Source: an uncultured Opitutia bacterium
GTDB lineage: Bacteria > Verrucomicrobiota > Verrucomicrobiia > Opitutales > Opitutaceae
Assembly: GCA_903896015.1 (NCBI GenBank)
Contig: CAITWF010000111.1
Span: 1-64,000 of the forward strand
DNA: 64,000 nucleotides
Direction: 5' to 3'
Shown here: piece after piece, positions 42,382-51,704 of the stretch
How positions within the stretch are numbered: position 1 is the first letter of the stretch
How the letters are laid out: each line of letters starts with the position of its first letter
Notes under the pieces: generated by a model
What the model saw: the letters and a program-made list of their open reading frames with translations, nothing else
What the model was told of the DNA's origin: nothing
Database searches by the model: none
Translations under genes and position numbers: made by a program

Positions 42382-42421
42382 CAGGGGCGCTTCCGTTCGT
42401 GGAGGCGCCCCTGCTTATTTT
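42382..42421 (+). terminator. Intrinsic terminator after the TonB-C gene
   Basis: CAGGGGCGC (42382-42390) pairs with GCGCCCCTG (42405-42413), followed by CTTATTTT. Confidence 0.85.
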
Positions 42422-42764
42422 GGCGCCCTGCCCCGGCGCGACGGAACGAAGCTTCCCGAGGCCAAACGCCGTGCGTCAGCTCTCCCCGTCGCTCGAACGT
42501 GACGAATCGGTCGCCACGAGGATGGTTAAAAGCAGGAGGACAATGACAGTGGGCAGCATGGCTTGGTGTAGTCGGCTAAAGTGGGAAACGCTCCATCCTA
42601 GATTGTTTCACGCAAAAGGGAATACGCAGATCGACGGATAACAGATGTGCAGTTGTGCCGCCGGCTTGGCGCTAATAACGGTTTGGGTCGGCGCGTGGAC
42701 ACGGCGAAAAACGACAGGCCGGGCCGGATGCGCGCCCGACCCGGCCCGGGATTTGGGCGATGAC
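42422..42764 (-). other. 343-bp convergent spacer with a likely minus-strand terminator hairpin
   Basis: Arms 42719-42727 and 42741-42749 are a perfect 9-bp GC-rich inverted repeat. On the minus strand, downstream of the DUF4097 stop, a run of five T follows after about seven bases (42709-42705), so it could end that transcript. The rest of the spacer (42422-42700) shows no gene or RNA that I recognise. Confidence 0.5.
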
Positions 42765-43775
42765 TTACTTCTTCGCCTCGATCTGGCGGAGGGTCACGTC
42801 GCCGTTCATCGTGGCCACCGTGATCTCGGGGCCGCCTCCGTTGAGCGTGCCAGTGACGAGCTTCCCGCCGGTCACGGGCGGAATGGGGGGCATTGGCGGA
42901 ATGGGGGGCATCGGCGCGGGAGAATCGGCCGTGACCTCGCGGGCGCCATCGCGCGCAGCCTGCGCCGCTTCGCGAATCGCCACCGCGCTGGCACGGGCCG
43001 CTTCACGGATCGCGTCCCTCACCTCGGGAGTGATCGCGTCGCCGCTGTGAATTGTCATGGCCTTGGGCGTGCGCTTCGAGCTGCGTGGCGTGTTTTCGGT
43101 CTTGGTCACGAGCGCCTTGTCGTCGAAGTCGGTGAGGATCGAGCCGTTTTGCGTGCGGAGCCGGACGTTGGCTTTCGTGTCCGCCGGCAAACGCAGCACG
43201 ACCTCGCCGTTCATCGAGGTAAACGAGAGGGGTTTGCCGTCGTGAAGTTCGCGAATCGCGGCACGGATCTCGCCGTTCATCGTTTCGATAAGGGCGCCGC
43301 CGCTCACATCCTCCAGTCGGATCTCGCCGCTCATGTTCTTGATTTCCAGATCGCCGGCGACGCCCGTGCAGGAGACGTCACCCCCGAAAGAATTCGCGAT
43401 GACTACGTTGGTGTTGCGCGGCACGGTCACGCGGAAATTTGCGCTTCCGCCCGCCCAGCCGTCGCTGAGCGCATCGAGCGTGACGATGTTGTCTTTTTCG
43501 ACGAGCGAATAGCCGGACGCGGCGCTGAGCACGCGCAGGCCGTCCTTGCGCGGTTTGGCGCTCGTGGCCTTCGCCTCGGATTTGACCGTGATTTCGGCGG
43601 CTTCGTCGCCCTTGATACTAAGGTTGCCGTGGCCGACGACGATCTTGAGGGTGCCGGGCTTGGCGGGATCAGAGAACTTGATGGTGGTGGGAGTTTCCTC
43701 GGCGCGCGCGGCGGTGATGAGCGCGAACGCGGCGGCACAGAGAAACGAGCAAGGGAGTCGGAGTGACAATGACAT
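42765..43775 (-). CDS. DUF4097-family exported beta-helix-like protein
   Basis: The 336-residue protein has a signal peptide (LPCSFLCAAAFALITAARA) and repeats of short beta strands typical of DUF4097 putative adhesins: FGGDVSCTGVAGDLEIKNMS, then GEIRLEDVSGGALIETMNGE. The C-terminal third is Ala-rich helical with a proline/methionine spacer (MPPIPPMPPIPP). It lies 79 bp downstream of an ECF sigma/anti-sigma pair and may belong to that regulon. Confidence 0.82.
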   Translation of the reverse strand: MSLSLRLPCSFLCAAAFALITAARAEETPTTIKFSDPAKPGTLKIVVGHGNLSIKGDEAAEITVKSEAKATSAKPRKDGLRVLSAASGYSLVEKDNIVTLDALSDGWAGGSANFRVTVPRNTNVVIANSFGGDVSCTGVAGDLEIKNMSGEIRLEDVSGGALIETMNGEIRAAIRELHDGKPLSFTSMNGEVVLRLPADTKANVRLRTQNGSILTDFDDKALVTKTENTPRSSKRTPKAMTIHSGDAITPEVRDAIREAARASAVAIREAAQAARDGAREVTADSPAPMPPIPPMPPIPPVTGGKLVTGTLNGGGPEITVATMNGDVTLRQIEAKK

Positions 43776-43854
43776 GGAACGGAGGGTTTGAGTTTAAGGG
43801 TTGAGGACGGGCTCTCGTGGGCGATCGTCAGGTTGTGCGGGTTGTGAAAAATTT

Positions 43855-44682
43855 TCAGAGCTGGGTGAGCGCGCGCCTGGCGGCGTCGCGCACGCTGGGA
43901 TCGGCGCTGTCGCTGGTGGAGATTTTCTCGAGCGCGGGTGCGGCCTCGCGGTCGCGGGCGGCGGCGAGGAAGTCGATCATCGAGACCTGCACGAGCGGGT
44001 TTTGCTCGCGGGGCAGCGAGGCGAGCACGCCGGCGCGCACGACTTCCTGATCGGCGTGCGGGTAAAGCGCCTCAAGCGCGCGGAGCCGGACGTTGGTGCT
44101 CGGATCGAGCGCGAGCGAGCCGATTAGGTCGTTGAGGACTTTGTCGTTGGGATTCTCGACCGTGGCGGAAGTCAGCACACCGCGCAGGCGATCGTTTGCG
44201 GGGCGTTGCTGCTGCTGGAGGAGCGAGTAGCCGACGAGCTGGCCCATCTTGGACACCTGCTCCTGGAGCGATTTGATTTCCTCGCGCATCGCGACAGTGT
44301 CACCCGCGGGCGCCGGCGGAGGCGTGGAGCGCTGGCCGGCGACGAAGCCGAGCACGAGCAGCGCAACGGCCGTGATCGGTGCGAGAATCCAACCGAGGAG
44401 CGAGACGCGCCGCGCGCGCCGATCGCGCGCGGTGGCGACTTGGATGCTCGCAGCGGAATTCTTTTCCTCCTCGATCATCGCGTAGAAATTTTGCCGCAGG
44501 CGCGGCGAAGGCGAGGGCGTGGGCATGGCGTCGAGGGCGGCGAGCGTTTGGCTAAGCGAGGAAAACTCGCGCTGGCAGTCGGGGCAGCTGGCGAGGTGGG
44601 TGCGGGCGTCGAGATGAGCGGTCAGCGCGGTACGGCGATCGAGCAGCGCGGCGAAATTGTCGCGGGCGGTGGTGCAGTTCAT
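43855..44682 (-). CDS. Zinc-finger anti-sigma protein with HEAT-like C-terminus
   Basis: The 275-residue protein has an N-terminal HC2-like module (HLASCPDCQREF; His and two Cys), one membrane segment near 102-122 (LLGWILAPITAVALLVLGFV), a coiled coil (MREEIKSLQEQVSKMGQLVG), and HEAT-type repeats at the C-terminus (DPSTNVRLRALEALYPHADQ). It probably anchors the overlapping ECF sigma factor at the membrane and senses an extracytoplasmic signal. ATGA overlap with the sigma stop. Confidence 0.87.
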   Translation of the reverse strand: MNCTTARDNFAALLDRRTALTAHLDARTHLASCPDCQREFSSLSQTLAALDAMPTPSPSPRLRQNFYAMIEEEKNSAASIQVATARDRRARRVSLLGWILAPITAVALLVLGFVAGQRSTPPPAPAGDTVAMREEIKSLQEQVSKMGQLVGYSLLQQQQRPANDRLRGVLTSATVENPNDKVLNDLIGSLALDPSTNVRLRALEALYPHADQEVVRAGVLASLPREQNPLVQVSMIDFLAAARDREAAPALEKISTSDSADPSVRDAARRALTQL

Positions 44683-45326
44683 GGGCGGGACTCCTTTTGG
44701 AGTTGGAAATAGATGTCGCGCAGTTCGCGCAGCGCGCGGTGGGCGCGGACCTTCGCGGCGCCGACGGAGCATTCGAGGATGCCGGCGATCTCGGCGAACG
44801 AGAGTTCCTGAAAACGCGCGAGCAGCAGCACCTCGCGATCATCGCGATCGAGTTGGGCGAGCGCGGTGTGGAGAAGCGCGTGATCGTCGCGCACGGTGGC
44901 ATGTTGGGCGGCGTGCGGTGCGTCGTCAGCGTGCTCACCGAGCGCAACGGGATCGGTGGCGTGCGGGGCGGCGTTGCTCTTGCGGAAGTGATCGGCGGCG
45001 CAGCGGCGGGCGAGATGATACATCCAGGCGGTGAAGCTGCCGTCGTCGCGGTAGGTGTGGCGGTATTTGAGCATCCGCTGAAACACGGTCTGCGCGACAT
45101 CCTCGGCCGCGGCACGATCGCCGGTGTATTTCACGAGAAAGCCGAAAAGCTGGCCGTGGTGGCGCTCGAAGAGTTCGCCGAGCGCGTCGAGTTCGCCATC
45201 GCGGACTGCGAGCATGAGCGCGTGATCGGAGCGTTGATCGGTGGCGGTGTCCACGGGAGCAGGGCGCGGCGGTTCAACCGCAGGCGCGGGCGGATGAACA
45301 CGGATTTCGTCGAAGGTGGCAATCAC
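44679..45326 (-). CDS. ECF-type RNA polymerase sigma factor
   Basis: The 215-residue protein has sigma region 2 (LGELFERHHGQLFGFLVKYT, AAEDVAQTVFQRMLKY) and region 4 (LDRDDREVLLLARFQELSFA, EIAGILECSVGAAKVRAHRA). The N-terminal 35 residues are Pro-rich. It is transcribed with the anti-sigma gene; the target promoters are unknown. Confidence 0.93.
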   Translation of the reverse strand: MIATFDEIRVHPPAPAVEPPRPAPVDTATDQRSDHALMLAVRDGELDALGELFERHHGQLFGFLVKYTGDRAAAEDVAQTVFQRMLKYRHTYRDDGSFTAWMYHLARRCAADHFRKSNAAPHATDPVALGEHADDAPHAAQHATVRDDHALLHTALAQLDRDDREVLLLARFQELSFAEIAGILECSVGAAKVRAHRALRELRDIYFQLQKESRP

Positions 45327-45440
45327 GGCGGCAACGGGACATAGACAGTTGGTGTCCAGGGAAACCGGGCTGGCGTCGCAAAGTTACGAAATTTCGCATC
45401 GCGGTTGCGTCGCGCCCATCGAGCCATAGCCTGACGACGC

Positions 45441-46400
45441 ATGAACCGCCGCGATTTTCTCATTCGCTCTTCATTGTTAACCACGGCCGGGCTGCTGGCC
45501 AGGACCCGGCTCGCTGCGCAAATCCCGGCGGGCCCGACGCCGAAGCCTGCTGTCGCCGCTGCCACGCAGCCCGCCCCGACGGTCACGGAATTTCGTCCGC
45601 TCCGCCGCGATGTCGGCATCTTCACCGGGCGCGGCGGCACGATCGGCTGGCTCGCGAACAAGGATGCGCTGCTCGTCGTCGACACCCAATTTCCCGACAC
45701 CGCCGCGACGTGCCTCGCCGGCCTGCCCGGCGAAAAAAATCGCACGCTCGACCTCGTCATCAACACCCACCACCACGCCGATCACACGAGCGGCAATCCG
45801 GTCTTCAAACCCGTTTCCAAAACCATCGTCGCGCACGCCAACGTCCCGAAACTCCAGTTCGCCGCCGCCGAGAAAGCCGGCTCGCTGGACAAGCAGGTCT
45901 ACGCCGATACGACCTTCCCCGACGTGTGGCGCCGCGAACTCGGCGGCGAAATCGTCACCGCCGAATACCACGGCGCCGGCCACACGAGCGGTGATATCAC
46001 GGTGATGTTCGAGAAGGCCAACGTCGTGCATATGGGCGACCTCATGTTCAACCGCCTGTATCCGGTAATCGATCGGCCGGCGGGCGCGAGCATCCGGCAC
46101 TGGATCGTCGTGCTCGAGGAAGTCGCGAAGAATTATCCGGCCGACGCGATCTACGTGTTTGGCCACGGCAACCCAAAGTTTGGCGTCACCGGCAAGCGCG
46201 ACGATCTACTCGTGTTCCGCGACTACTGGACGGCCGTCCTCAACTACACCGGCAAGAAAATCGCCGCAGGCGAGCCGAAGGAAAAAATCATCGCACTCGA
46301 AAATCTCCCTGGCTTCCCGGATTTCCACCAGCCACTGCCGAACCGCCTCGCCTCGAACCTCGGCACGGCGTTCGACGAATTAACCGAGAAGAAGGGCTGA
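45441..46400 (+). CDS. Exported metallo-beta-lactamase-fold hydrolase
   Basis: The 319-residue protein has a twin-arginine signal (NRRDFLIRSSLLTTAGLLA) and an MBL domain. INTHHHADHTSGNP supplies the HxHxDH zinc ligands, HGAGHTSGD and MGDLMFNRLYPVID supply later His/Asp, and VFGHGNPKFG the last His. The substrate is unknown; such exported MBL proteins are diverse. It is monocistronic and divergent from the sigma operon. Confidence 0.87.
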   Translation: MNRRDFLIRSSLLTTAGLLARTRLAAQIPAGPTPKPAVAAATQPAPTVTEFRPLRRDVGIFTGRGGTIGWLANKDALLVVDTQFPDTAATCLAGLPGEKNRTLDLVINTHHHADHTSGNPVFKPVSKTIVAHANVPKLQFAAAEKAGSLDKQVYADTTFPDVWRRELGGEIVTAEYHGAGHTSGDITVMFEKANVVHMGDLMFNRLYPVIDRPAGASIRHWIVVLEEVAKNYPADAIYVFGHGNPKFGVTGKRDDLLVFRDYWTAVLNYTGKKIAAGEPKEKIIALENLPGFPDFHQPLPNRLASNLGTAFDELTEKKG

Positions 46401-46415
46401 GCCCCGGCGCGCCGA

Positions 46416-47036
46416 TCACCTGGCGCGCAGGACGGCGCGAATGGGCGATCCCTCTGCGCCCGCGATCTTCAGCGGCAACGCGATCAGTTCATAAACGCCC
46501 GGTGCGGCCGCGCGCAGGTCGAGGTTTTCGAGGATGATGATGTTCGCCGCTTCGAGCCGGTGATGAATCTGCATAGAGGGATCGTCGATTTGATCGACGG
46601 AGGGCAGGTCGAGGCCGATCAGTTTCACGCCCTGCTCGCCGAGCCACGCGGGCACGTCGGGCGCGAGCAAGGGGATGCGCGCGGGGAACTTCGTTTTGTC
46701 GTCGCAATGATTGGTGCGGACGAGCACGCGCGGCGTTGCGTGGCCGTCGAGGCCGGCAAAGTGGTCGCACGTGAGGGTCATCGTGTCGGGCGCGAGAAAC
46801 ACGCGCGCCGTCCCGAGCAAGACATCCAGATCGATTTGATCGATGGGGAGGCCGGCGTCGTTGTAGTGGAGCGGGGCGTCCATATGCGTGCCGGAATGGA
46901 TGCCGCTGGTGAATTTGCCGACGTTGGCCGACGCGCCGGTGGCCATCCGGCAGACGAATTCGAAATGGAACTGCGTGTCGCCAGGCCATGGGGCCGTGGC
47001 GTCGCAGAGCGGATGGGTGATGTCGATGAGCTTCAT
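46416..47036 (-). CDS. kynB: Cyclase-family protein, probable kynurenine formamidase
   Basis: The 206-residue protein has the cyclase/KynB motif FTSGIHSGTHMDAPLHY with the zinc-binding His/Asp. The start MKLIDITHPLCDATAPWPGD is characteristic of KynB. It would hydrolyse N-formylkynurenine to kynurenine. The ATGA overlap with kynU makes this assignment much stronger than sequence alone. No tryptophan dioxygenase is in the window. Confidence 0.87.
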   Translation of the reverse strand: MKLIDITHPLCDATAPWPGDTQFHFEFVCRMATGASANVGKFTSGIHSGTHMDAPLHYNDAGLPIDQIDLDVLLGTARVFLAPDTMTLTCDHFAGLDGHATPRVLVRTNHCDDKTKFPARIPLLAPDVPAWLGEQGVKLIGLDLPSVDQIDDPSMQIHHRLEAANIIILENLDLRAAAPGVYELIALPLKIAGAEGSPIRAVLRAR

Positions 47037-48301
47037 GTGACGAGGCCGTGATGGGCGGGATATTTTTCGTAGGCACGCGTGCGCGCGATCTGCTTCAATC
47101 GCGCGATCGCTTCGGCGCATTCCGCAAAGCGCGTGGTGAGCGGGGACGGCGCGAGGCGGATGAGATCAGGCGCGCGGAAATCGGGCACGACACCCGCGGC
47201 CTTCAGGGCCGAGCAGATCCGCCACGCCTCGGGATGGGCGAGCGCGAGATGGCCCCCGCGCACGAGCGCGGCGCGGGGCGTGATGAGCTCGAAGCCGAGC
47301 GGCGCGAGTTCGGCGTCGATCTGCGCGATGAGAAAATCGGTGAGCGCGACGGATTTCTTGCGCAACGCCTCCACGCCGCCCGCCTCGGCGATCAGTTCGA
47401 GCGAGCCGAGCAGCGGCGCGAGGGAAAGAATCTGCGGCGTGCCGATGTGGAGCGCGACGGCGCCGGCCGCGGGCTCGTGGTGCGATGCCATCGCGAAGCG
47501 CCGATCGGCGCGCACGCCCCACCAGCCGGCGAGCCCCGGCGGGCGATCGAAGTGGCGGCGGTGCAGAAAAAGTCCGCCCACGGCGCCGGGGCCGGCGTTG
47601 AGCCATTTGTAATTGCACCAAAACGCGAAGTCCGCGCCGTCGCGATCGAGGGCGTGCGGCACGGCACCGATGCTGTGCGAAAGATCCCAGCCGATGAGGA
47701 TGCCGCGCTCGCGGGCTTTGCGGGTGAGCGTGGCGATGTCGAGCAACTGTCCGCTCGTAAAGACGGCAGCCGGTAGCACCGCGAGTTGCACATCGTCCGT
47801 AAACGTATCGAGCAAATCGTCGAGTCGCAGCGTGCGGCCGTCGCGCGAGGGCACGAGTCGCAGGTGCGTCGCCGGATCGAGGCCGCGGAGCCGCAGGTGC
47901 GAGGCGAGCGCGTAGGTGTCCGAAGGAAAGTTCACCGCGTCGCCGAGAATCACGCGGCGCGCCGGGTGCGAGGGATTGAAGAGGGTGGCGAGGAGTTGGT
48001 GGAGGTTCGCGGTGGTCTGACTGGTGACGCAGACTTCGTCGGGCGCGGCGCCGAGGAGCGGCGCGAGTTTTTCCGCGGCGGTTTCGCTCATCGTGAGCCA
48101 CGGCGGCGACGCCTCGGTCCAGCTGTCGATGCCGAGCGTGCGCCACTGCTCAACGACGCTCGCAAGCGAGGCCTCGGCGCGCCGCGAGAGCAGCCCGAGG
48201 GAATTGCCGTCGAGGTAGATTTTTCCGGGCGGCAGAAAAAACTCCGCCCGAAACCGCGCGAGCGGATCAGCAAGATCGAGGGCAGCGGGGTCGGCGGACA
48301 T
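47033..48301 (-). CDS. kynU: Kynureninase
   Basis: This PLP enzyme splits kynurenine to anthranilate and alanine. The 422 residues match the family. The substrate-binding start IYLDGNSLGLLSRRA, FPSDTYALAS, and the PLP Lys in FWCNYKWLNAGPGAVGG are all present. The ATG at 48301 is used. It is paired with kynB for tryptophan breakdown or NAD-related use. Confidence 0.93.
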   Translation of the reverse strand: MSADPAALDLADPLARFRAEFFLPPGKIYLDGNSLGLLSRRAEASLASVVEQWRTLGIDSWTEASPPWLTMSETAAEKLAPLLGAAPDEVCVTSQTTANLHQLLATLFNPSHPARRVILGDAVNFPSDTYALASHLRLRGLDPATHLRLVPSRDGRTLRLDDLLDTFTDDVQLAVLPAAVFTSGQLLDIATLTRKARERGILIGWDLSHSIGAVPHALDRDGADFAFWCNYKWLNAGPGAVGGLFLHRRHFDRPPGLAGWWGVRADRRFAMASHHEPAAGAVALHIGTPQILSLAPLLGSLELIAEAGGVEALRKKSVALTDFLIAQIDAELAPLGFELITPRAALVRGGHLALAHPEAWRICSALKAAGVVPDFRAPDLIRLAPSPLTTRFAECAEAIARLKQIARTRAYEKYPAHHGLVT

Positions 48302-48396
48302 GGGGTGAGAGTCGGTGAAGACGCCGTTCGCGCCAAACAGAATTCGCGGCGGTTTTGCTCGCGCCACGTAGCGGAAAAATTTTACTGCGTTATCCC

Positions 48397-49338
48397 ATGT
48401 CGTCCTTTATTCGATCGTCGGTCCGCCTCCTGTTGATGTTCTCCTTGGCCGGTCTGCTTCGCGCGGCGGACCCCACGCCGAGCCTCGTGTTTTTCACGGC
48501 CGGCGACATGCGCAGCTTCACGGAAAACACGAAGCCCGACGGCAAGCGCTTCTTCGACGGCACATGCGAGGCGATGGCGCGCGTCGGCCCGGGCGCGTTT
48601 TTGATATCGCCTGGCGACTTTGATCCGCCGGCGGCCAATCGAGCCGTGATTGATCGCTACCTCGGGAAGAATTTCCTGTGGTATGTCGTCGTCGGTAATC
48701 ACGAGGTCGAAAACGCCGCCGTCATGCCGTGGGTGCGTGACTGGCTCGCGGGCGACATCCCGCATGTCGTGCGCCGGGGCCTGCCCGGCACGCAGCTCAC
48801 GATCTACTCGTGGGACTTTGGCAACTCGCACTTCCTCGCGATCGACAGCTACCCTTGGGCGAAGGCGGGCATTCCTGGCGACAAGGATGCCGCGAAAAAA
48901 GGCGACAAGGGCAAAGTCGATCTCACGGAGGAAACCTTCAACTGGATCGAGGACGACCTCGCGGCGACGAAGCAGCCGTTCGTGTGGGTCACCGGCCACC
49001 AGCCGCTGGAATCGCTGCCCGACATGGACAGCGGACGCGGCCGGCACGGCGGTGAGTCGGTGAGCTCTGATCCGGCGCGTGCGGCGCGCTTCGCCACGCT
49101 GCTGAAGAAATACCACGTGCGCGCCTACATCTGCGGCCACACGCACAACACATCGATTGAACGGGTGCAGGGGGTGTGGCAGTGCGACTCCGGCCACGCG
49201 CGCGGCGGCGGTGACACTGGCTCACCCAGCACGTTCTTAAAATTCCGCATCGTCGGCGACAAGCCGTTCGTAGACATCTACCGCGCCGATCCGCTCGGCG
49301 TGAACTACACGGTGCGCAAAACGGTCGAGCTCAACTGA
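48397..49338 (+). CDS. Exported metallophosphoesterase
   Basis: The 313-residue protein has a Sec signal (to about residue 24) and calcineurin-like phosphoesterase motifs: FFTAGDMR, SPGDFDPP, VVGNHEVE, VTGHQPLES and ICGHTHNTSIE. The first motif has AGD where the family usually has xDxH, so one metal ligand may be altered. Substrate unknown. The start context is TATCCCATG. It diverges from kynU. Confidence 0.85.
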   Translation: MSSFIRSSVRLLLMFSLAGLLRAADPTPSLVFFTAGDMRSFTENTKPDGKRFFDGTCEAMARVGPGAFLISPGDFDPPAANRAVIDRYLGKNFLWYVVVGNHEVENAAVMPWVRDWLAGDIPHVVRRGLPGTQLTIYSWDFGNSHFLAIDSYPWAKAGIPGDKDAAKKGDKGKVDLTEETFNWIEDDLAATKQPFVWVTGHQPLESLPDMDSGRGRHGGESVSSDPARAARFATLLKKYHVRAYICGHTHNTSIERVQGVWQCDSGHARGGGDTGSPSTFLKFRIVGDKPFVDIYRADPLGVNYTVRKTVELN

Positions 49339-49345
49339 GCTCGCG

Positions 49346-49383
49346 GGCCGACGCGTTTCCGTTTGCGACGGACGGCGTCGGCC
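49346..49383 (+). other. GC-rich hairpin after the phosphoesterase gene
   Basis: GGCCGACGC (49346-49354) pairs perfectly with GCGTCGGCC (49375-49383). It lies just after the phosphoesterase stop at 49338, in a terminator position, but has no T-run. Confidence 0.35.
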
Positions 49384-49418
49384 GTTAGCCATGGTTCAAT
49401 CCGCAACCCGTCGCCGCC

Positions 49419-49667
49419 ATGTTCAAAGCCGTCCTCAAAACCTTTTTCCTGCTCATCATTCTGTTCGTCATGCTCTACGTCGGCATGAACAACACGAAGG
49501 AGATCGATTTCAATTTCCCGATCGCCGGCACAACCGCCAAGGAACCGATCCACGCGTCGGCGGCGTTGATTTTCTTCGGGGTATTCGCGGCGGGCGTGCT
49601 CGCGGGCACGATGCTGCACAGCGGCGGTGGCGGCGGGAGCAAGAAGAGCAGTTCGAAGGAAAAGTAA
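49419..49667 (+). CDS. LapA-like small membrane protein (DUF1049)
   Basis: The 82-residue protein has two hydrophobic segments (FFLLIILFVMLYVGMNN and ASAALIFFGVFAAGVLAGTM) separated by EIDFNFPIAG, the LapA/DUF1049 pattern. A Gly/Ser/Lys tail follows. In proteobacteria LapA helps control LPS synthesis; here only the family can be stated. Confidence 0.75.
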   Translation: MFKAVLKTFFLLIILFVMLYVGMNNTKEIDFNFPIAGTTAKEPIHASAALIFFGVFAAGVLAGTMLHSGGGGGSKKSSSKEK

Positions 49668-49670
49668 GCT

Positions 49671-50396
49671 TCACACGCGCGCCTGCGCGCGGCGGAGATT
49701 ATCGCAGACGATCGCGGCCGCGGTGGCGGCGTTGAGCGATTCGGCACCGCCGAATTTCGGAATCGTTACCCGGCGCGTCACGCGGGCGGCGACGGCCGGT
49801 GAAAGCCCGCGGCCTTCGCTGCCGATCACGACAACGGCATCGCGCAGCGGCGGCAGTGCATGGACGTCGTCGCCCGTGAGATCGCAGCCAAGGATCGGCG
49901 CGGAGGTTTTTTTCAGCGCTCTCGCGAGTTCCGCGGTGTGCGCCGTCATGCGCACGAACGATCCCATGGAGGCGTTGATCGTTTTTTGGTGAAACAGGTC
50001 GGCGCAGTCGGGCGAGAGCACGACGCGATCGAAGGCGAACCAGTCGGCGATGCGGATGAGCGTGCCGACGTTGCCGGCGTCCTGCACGCCGTCGAGCGCG
50101 AGCGTGAGCCCGCGATCAAGGGCGCCAGGCGCGAGCGCGGTGCGGACAATCCTTCCGACCGCAAGGACGCTGGACGGCGTGGGAAAGTGCGAGGCGCGCG
50201 CCATTTCCTCGACGGTGATGGCGTGGGTCTTTGCGCCGGGCCACGCGGGCGTCGCGTAAATTTCCGAAAAGGAAAATTTCGCCGCGAGCAGCTCGGCGAC
50301 GACTTTCTCCCCCTCGAGGACGAAGAAGCCGAGTTCCTCGCGGGTTTTTTTTTCGCGCAGGGAGCGCAGGCGCTGAAGTTCGGCCTTGGTGAGCAC
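49671..50396 (-). CDS. TrmH/SpoU-family RNA 2'-O-methyltransferase
   Basis: This SAM-dependent SPOUT enzyme modifies rRNA or tRNA. Motifs: LDGVQDAGNVGTLIRIADWF near residue 105, VVIGSEGRGLSP near 188, and IPKFGGAESLNAATAAAIV at the C-terminus; together they form the trefoil knot. The GTG at 50396 follows GAGG by eight bases and is preferred over a TTG 12 codons upstream. It gives 241 residues with an N-terminal substrate-binding domain. Confidence 0.88.
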   Translation of the reverse strand: MLTKAELQRLRSLREKKTREELGFFVLEGEKVVAELLAAKFSFSEIYATPAWPGAKTHAITVEEMARASHFPTPSSVLAVGRIVRTALAPGALDRGLTLALDGVQDAGNVGTLIRIADWFAFDRVVLSPDCADLFHQKTINASMGSFVRMTAHTAELARALKKTSAPILGCDLTGDDVHALPPLRDAVVVIGSEGRGLSPAVAARVTRRVTIPKFGGAESLNAATAAAIVCDNLRRAQARV

Positions 50397-50489
50397 GGCT
50401 GGAGCCTCAAGGACGAAAGTGCGTGAACGCAATCTCTCGTCGCGCAGCTTTGGCTTTCCAAGCGGAGACGCATACGCAAGCTCGCTCGC

Positions 50490-51704
50490 ATGAAACGAGT
50501 CGCCCCGCTCCTGCTGCTGTCGCTTTCACTCACCTTGATTCTCGCACCGTTCGCGTGGGCGGCCGCGCCTTCCGCTGCCTCCGCGGCGGCGGACAAGTCG
50601 CCGGTGGCGCCGCTGGCGACCGCGATTTCGACCGTGACGGGCATCGCGATCTCGCCGCTGCTCGGCACGGGGGCGTATGGCGCGTATCAGTGGATGACGG
50701 CGAAGGACGACGCGGCGCGCGCAGCGCTGCCCTGGTATGCGCAGTGGAAATTTTTTGTGCCGGCGCTGTTGATCGTCGGTGCGTGCGCGGCGAAGGATGC
50801 GCTCGGCACGGCGCTGCCGCCAGGGCTGAAGAAGCCCTTCGACGTGCTCGAACTCGTGGAAAACAAGACGAGCGGCCTCGTCGCCGCGGGCGCGGTCGTT
50901 CCGTTCACGATGGCGAGCGTTTCCAAAATAATCGTCAGCGGAAAAACGGCGGCCGCCGGCGCGGCGCTCGGGACGAGCGGATTCGCAATGGTGCAGCTCG
51001 GCGCGATCGATTGGTCGTGGCTGCTGGATATTCTCACGGTGCCGTTCGCGCTGGCCGCGTTTGGCTTCGTGTGGATGGCGTCGCACGCAATCAACGTTTT
51101 AATCCTGCTCAGCCCGTGGGGCGCGATCGATGCGGCGCTGAAGTCGATCCGCACCGGTCTGCTCGGCCTGCTCACGCTCTGTGCGGCGATCAATCCGTGG
51201 GTTGGCGCGGCGCTCTCACTGATCTTGATCGTGGTGGCGTATTTCGTGGCCGGCTGGGCCTTTCGCCTGACGGTCTTCGGCACGGTGTTTTGCTGGGAGT
51301 TTGTGACCGGAAAAAAGAACGGCTTCACTCCGCAGGCGACGAACAATCCGATGTTTGCCGGCGGCAACCTGCCCAGGGTGCCGGCGCGCACGTTCGGGCG
51401 GCTCGTGACGCGCGCGGACGGAGGATTTGAATTTGTCTACCAGCCGTGGCTTGTGCTCGCGGAGCGGCGCGCGCCGGTGCCGGCCGCGACCCTCGCGATC
51501 GGCCGCGGGTTTTTCCTCTCGACGATCGTCACGGAAAACGGCGATACGTTTTTCCTGCTGCCGCCGCGCTACCGCGGGCACGAAGGGGAGTTGTTGCGCG
51601 TGGTGAAGCTCGCTGGCGGTGTGCGGGAGGCGGGGCTGCGCAAGGCCTGGAGCGCGATGAAGGAATTGTTCGGCGGCGCCGCGGCGAAAACCCAGCTCGC
51701 GTGA
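50490..51704 (+). CDS. Hypothetical membrane protein of 404 residues
   Basis: No family is recognised. It has a signal-like start (LLLLSLSLTLILAPFAWA), about six more hydrophobic segments to residue 270, and a C-terminal soluble part (about 280-404) containing RTFGRLVTRADGGFEFVYQP and DTFFLLPPRYRGHEGELLRV. The DoxX gene overlaps its stop (GTGA), so it starts a three-gene operon with DoxX and a Gfo/Idh protein. Confidence 0.75.
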   Translation: MKRVAPLLLLSLSLTLILAPFAWAAAPSAASAAADKSPVAPLATAISTVTGIAISPLLGTGAYGAYQWMTAKDDAARAALPWYAQWKFFVPALLIVGACAAKDALGTALPPGLKKPFDVLELVENKTSGLVAAGAVVPFTMASVSKIIVSGKTAAAGAALGTSGFAMVQLGAIDWSWLLDILTVPFALAAFGFVWMASHAINVLILLSPWGAIDAALKSIRTGLLGLLTLCAAINPWVGAALSLILIVVAYFVAGWAFRLTVFGTVFCWEFVTGKKNGFTPQATNNPMFAGGNLPRVPARTFGRLVTRADGGFEFVYQPWLVLAERRAPVPAATLAIGRGFFLSTIVTENGDTFFLLPPRYRGHEGELLRVVKLAGGVREAGLRKAWSAMKELFGGAAAKTQLA

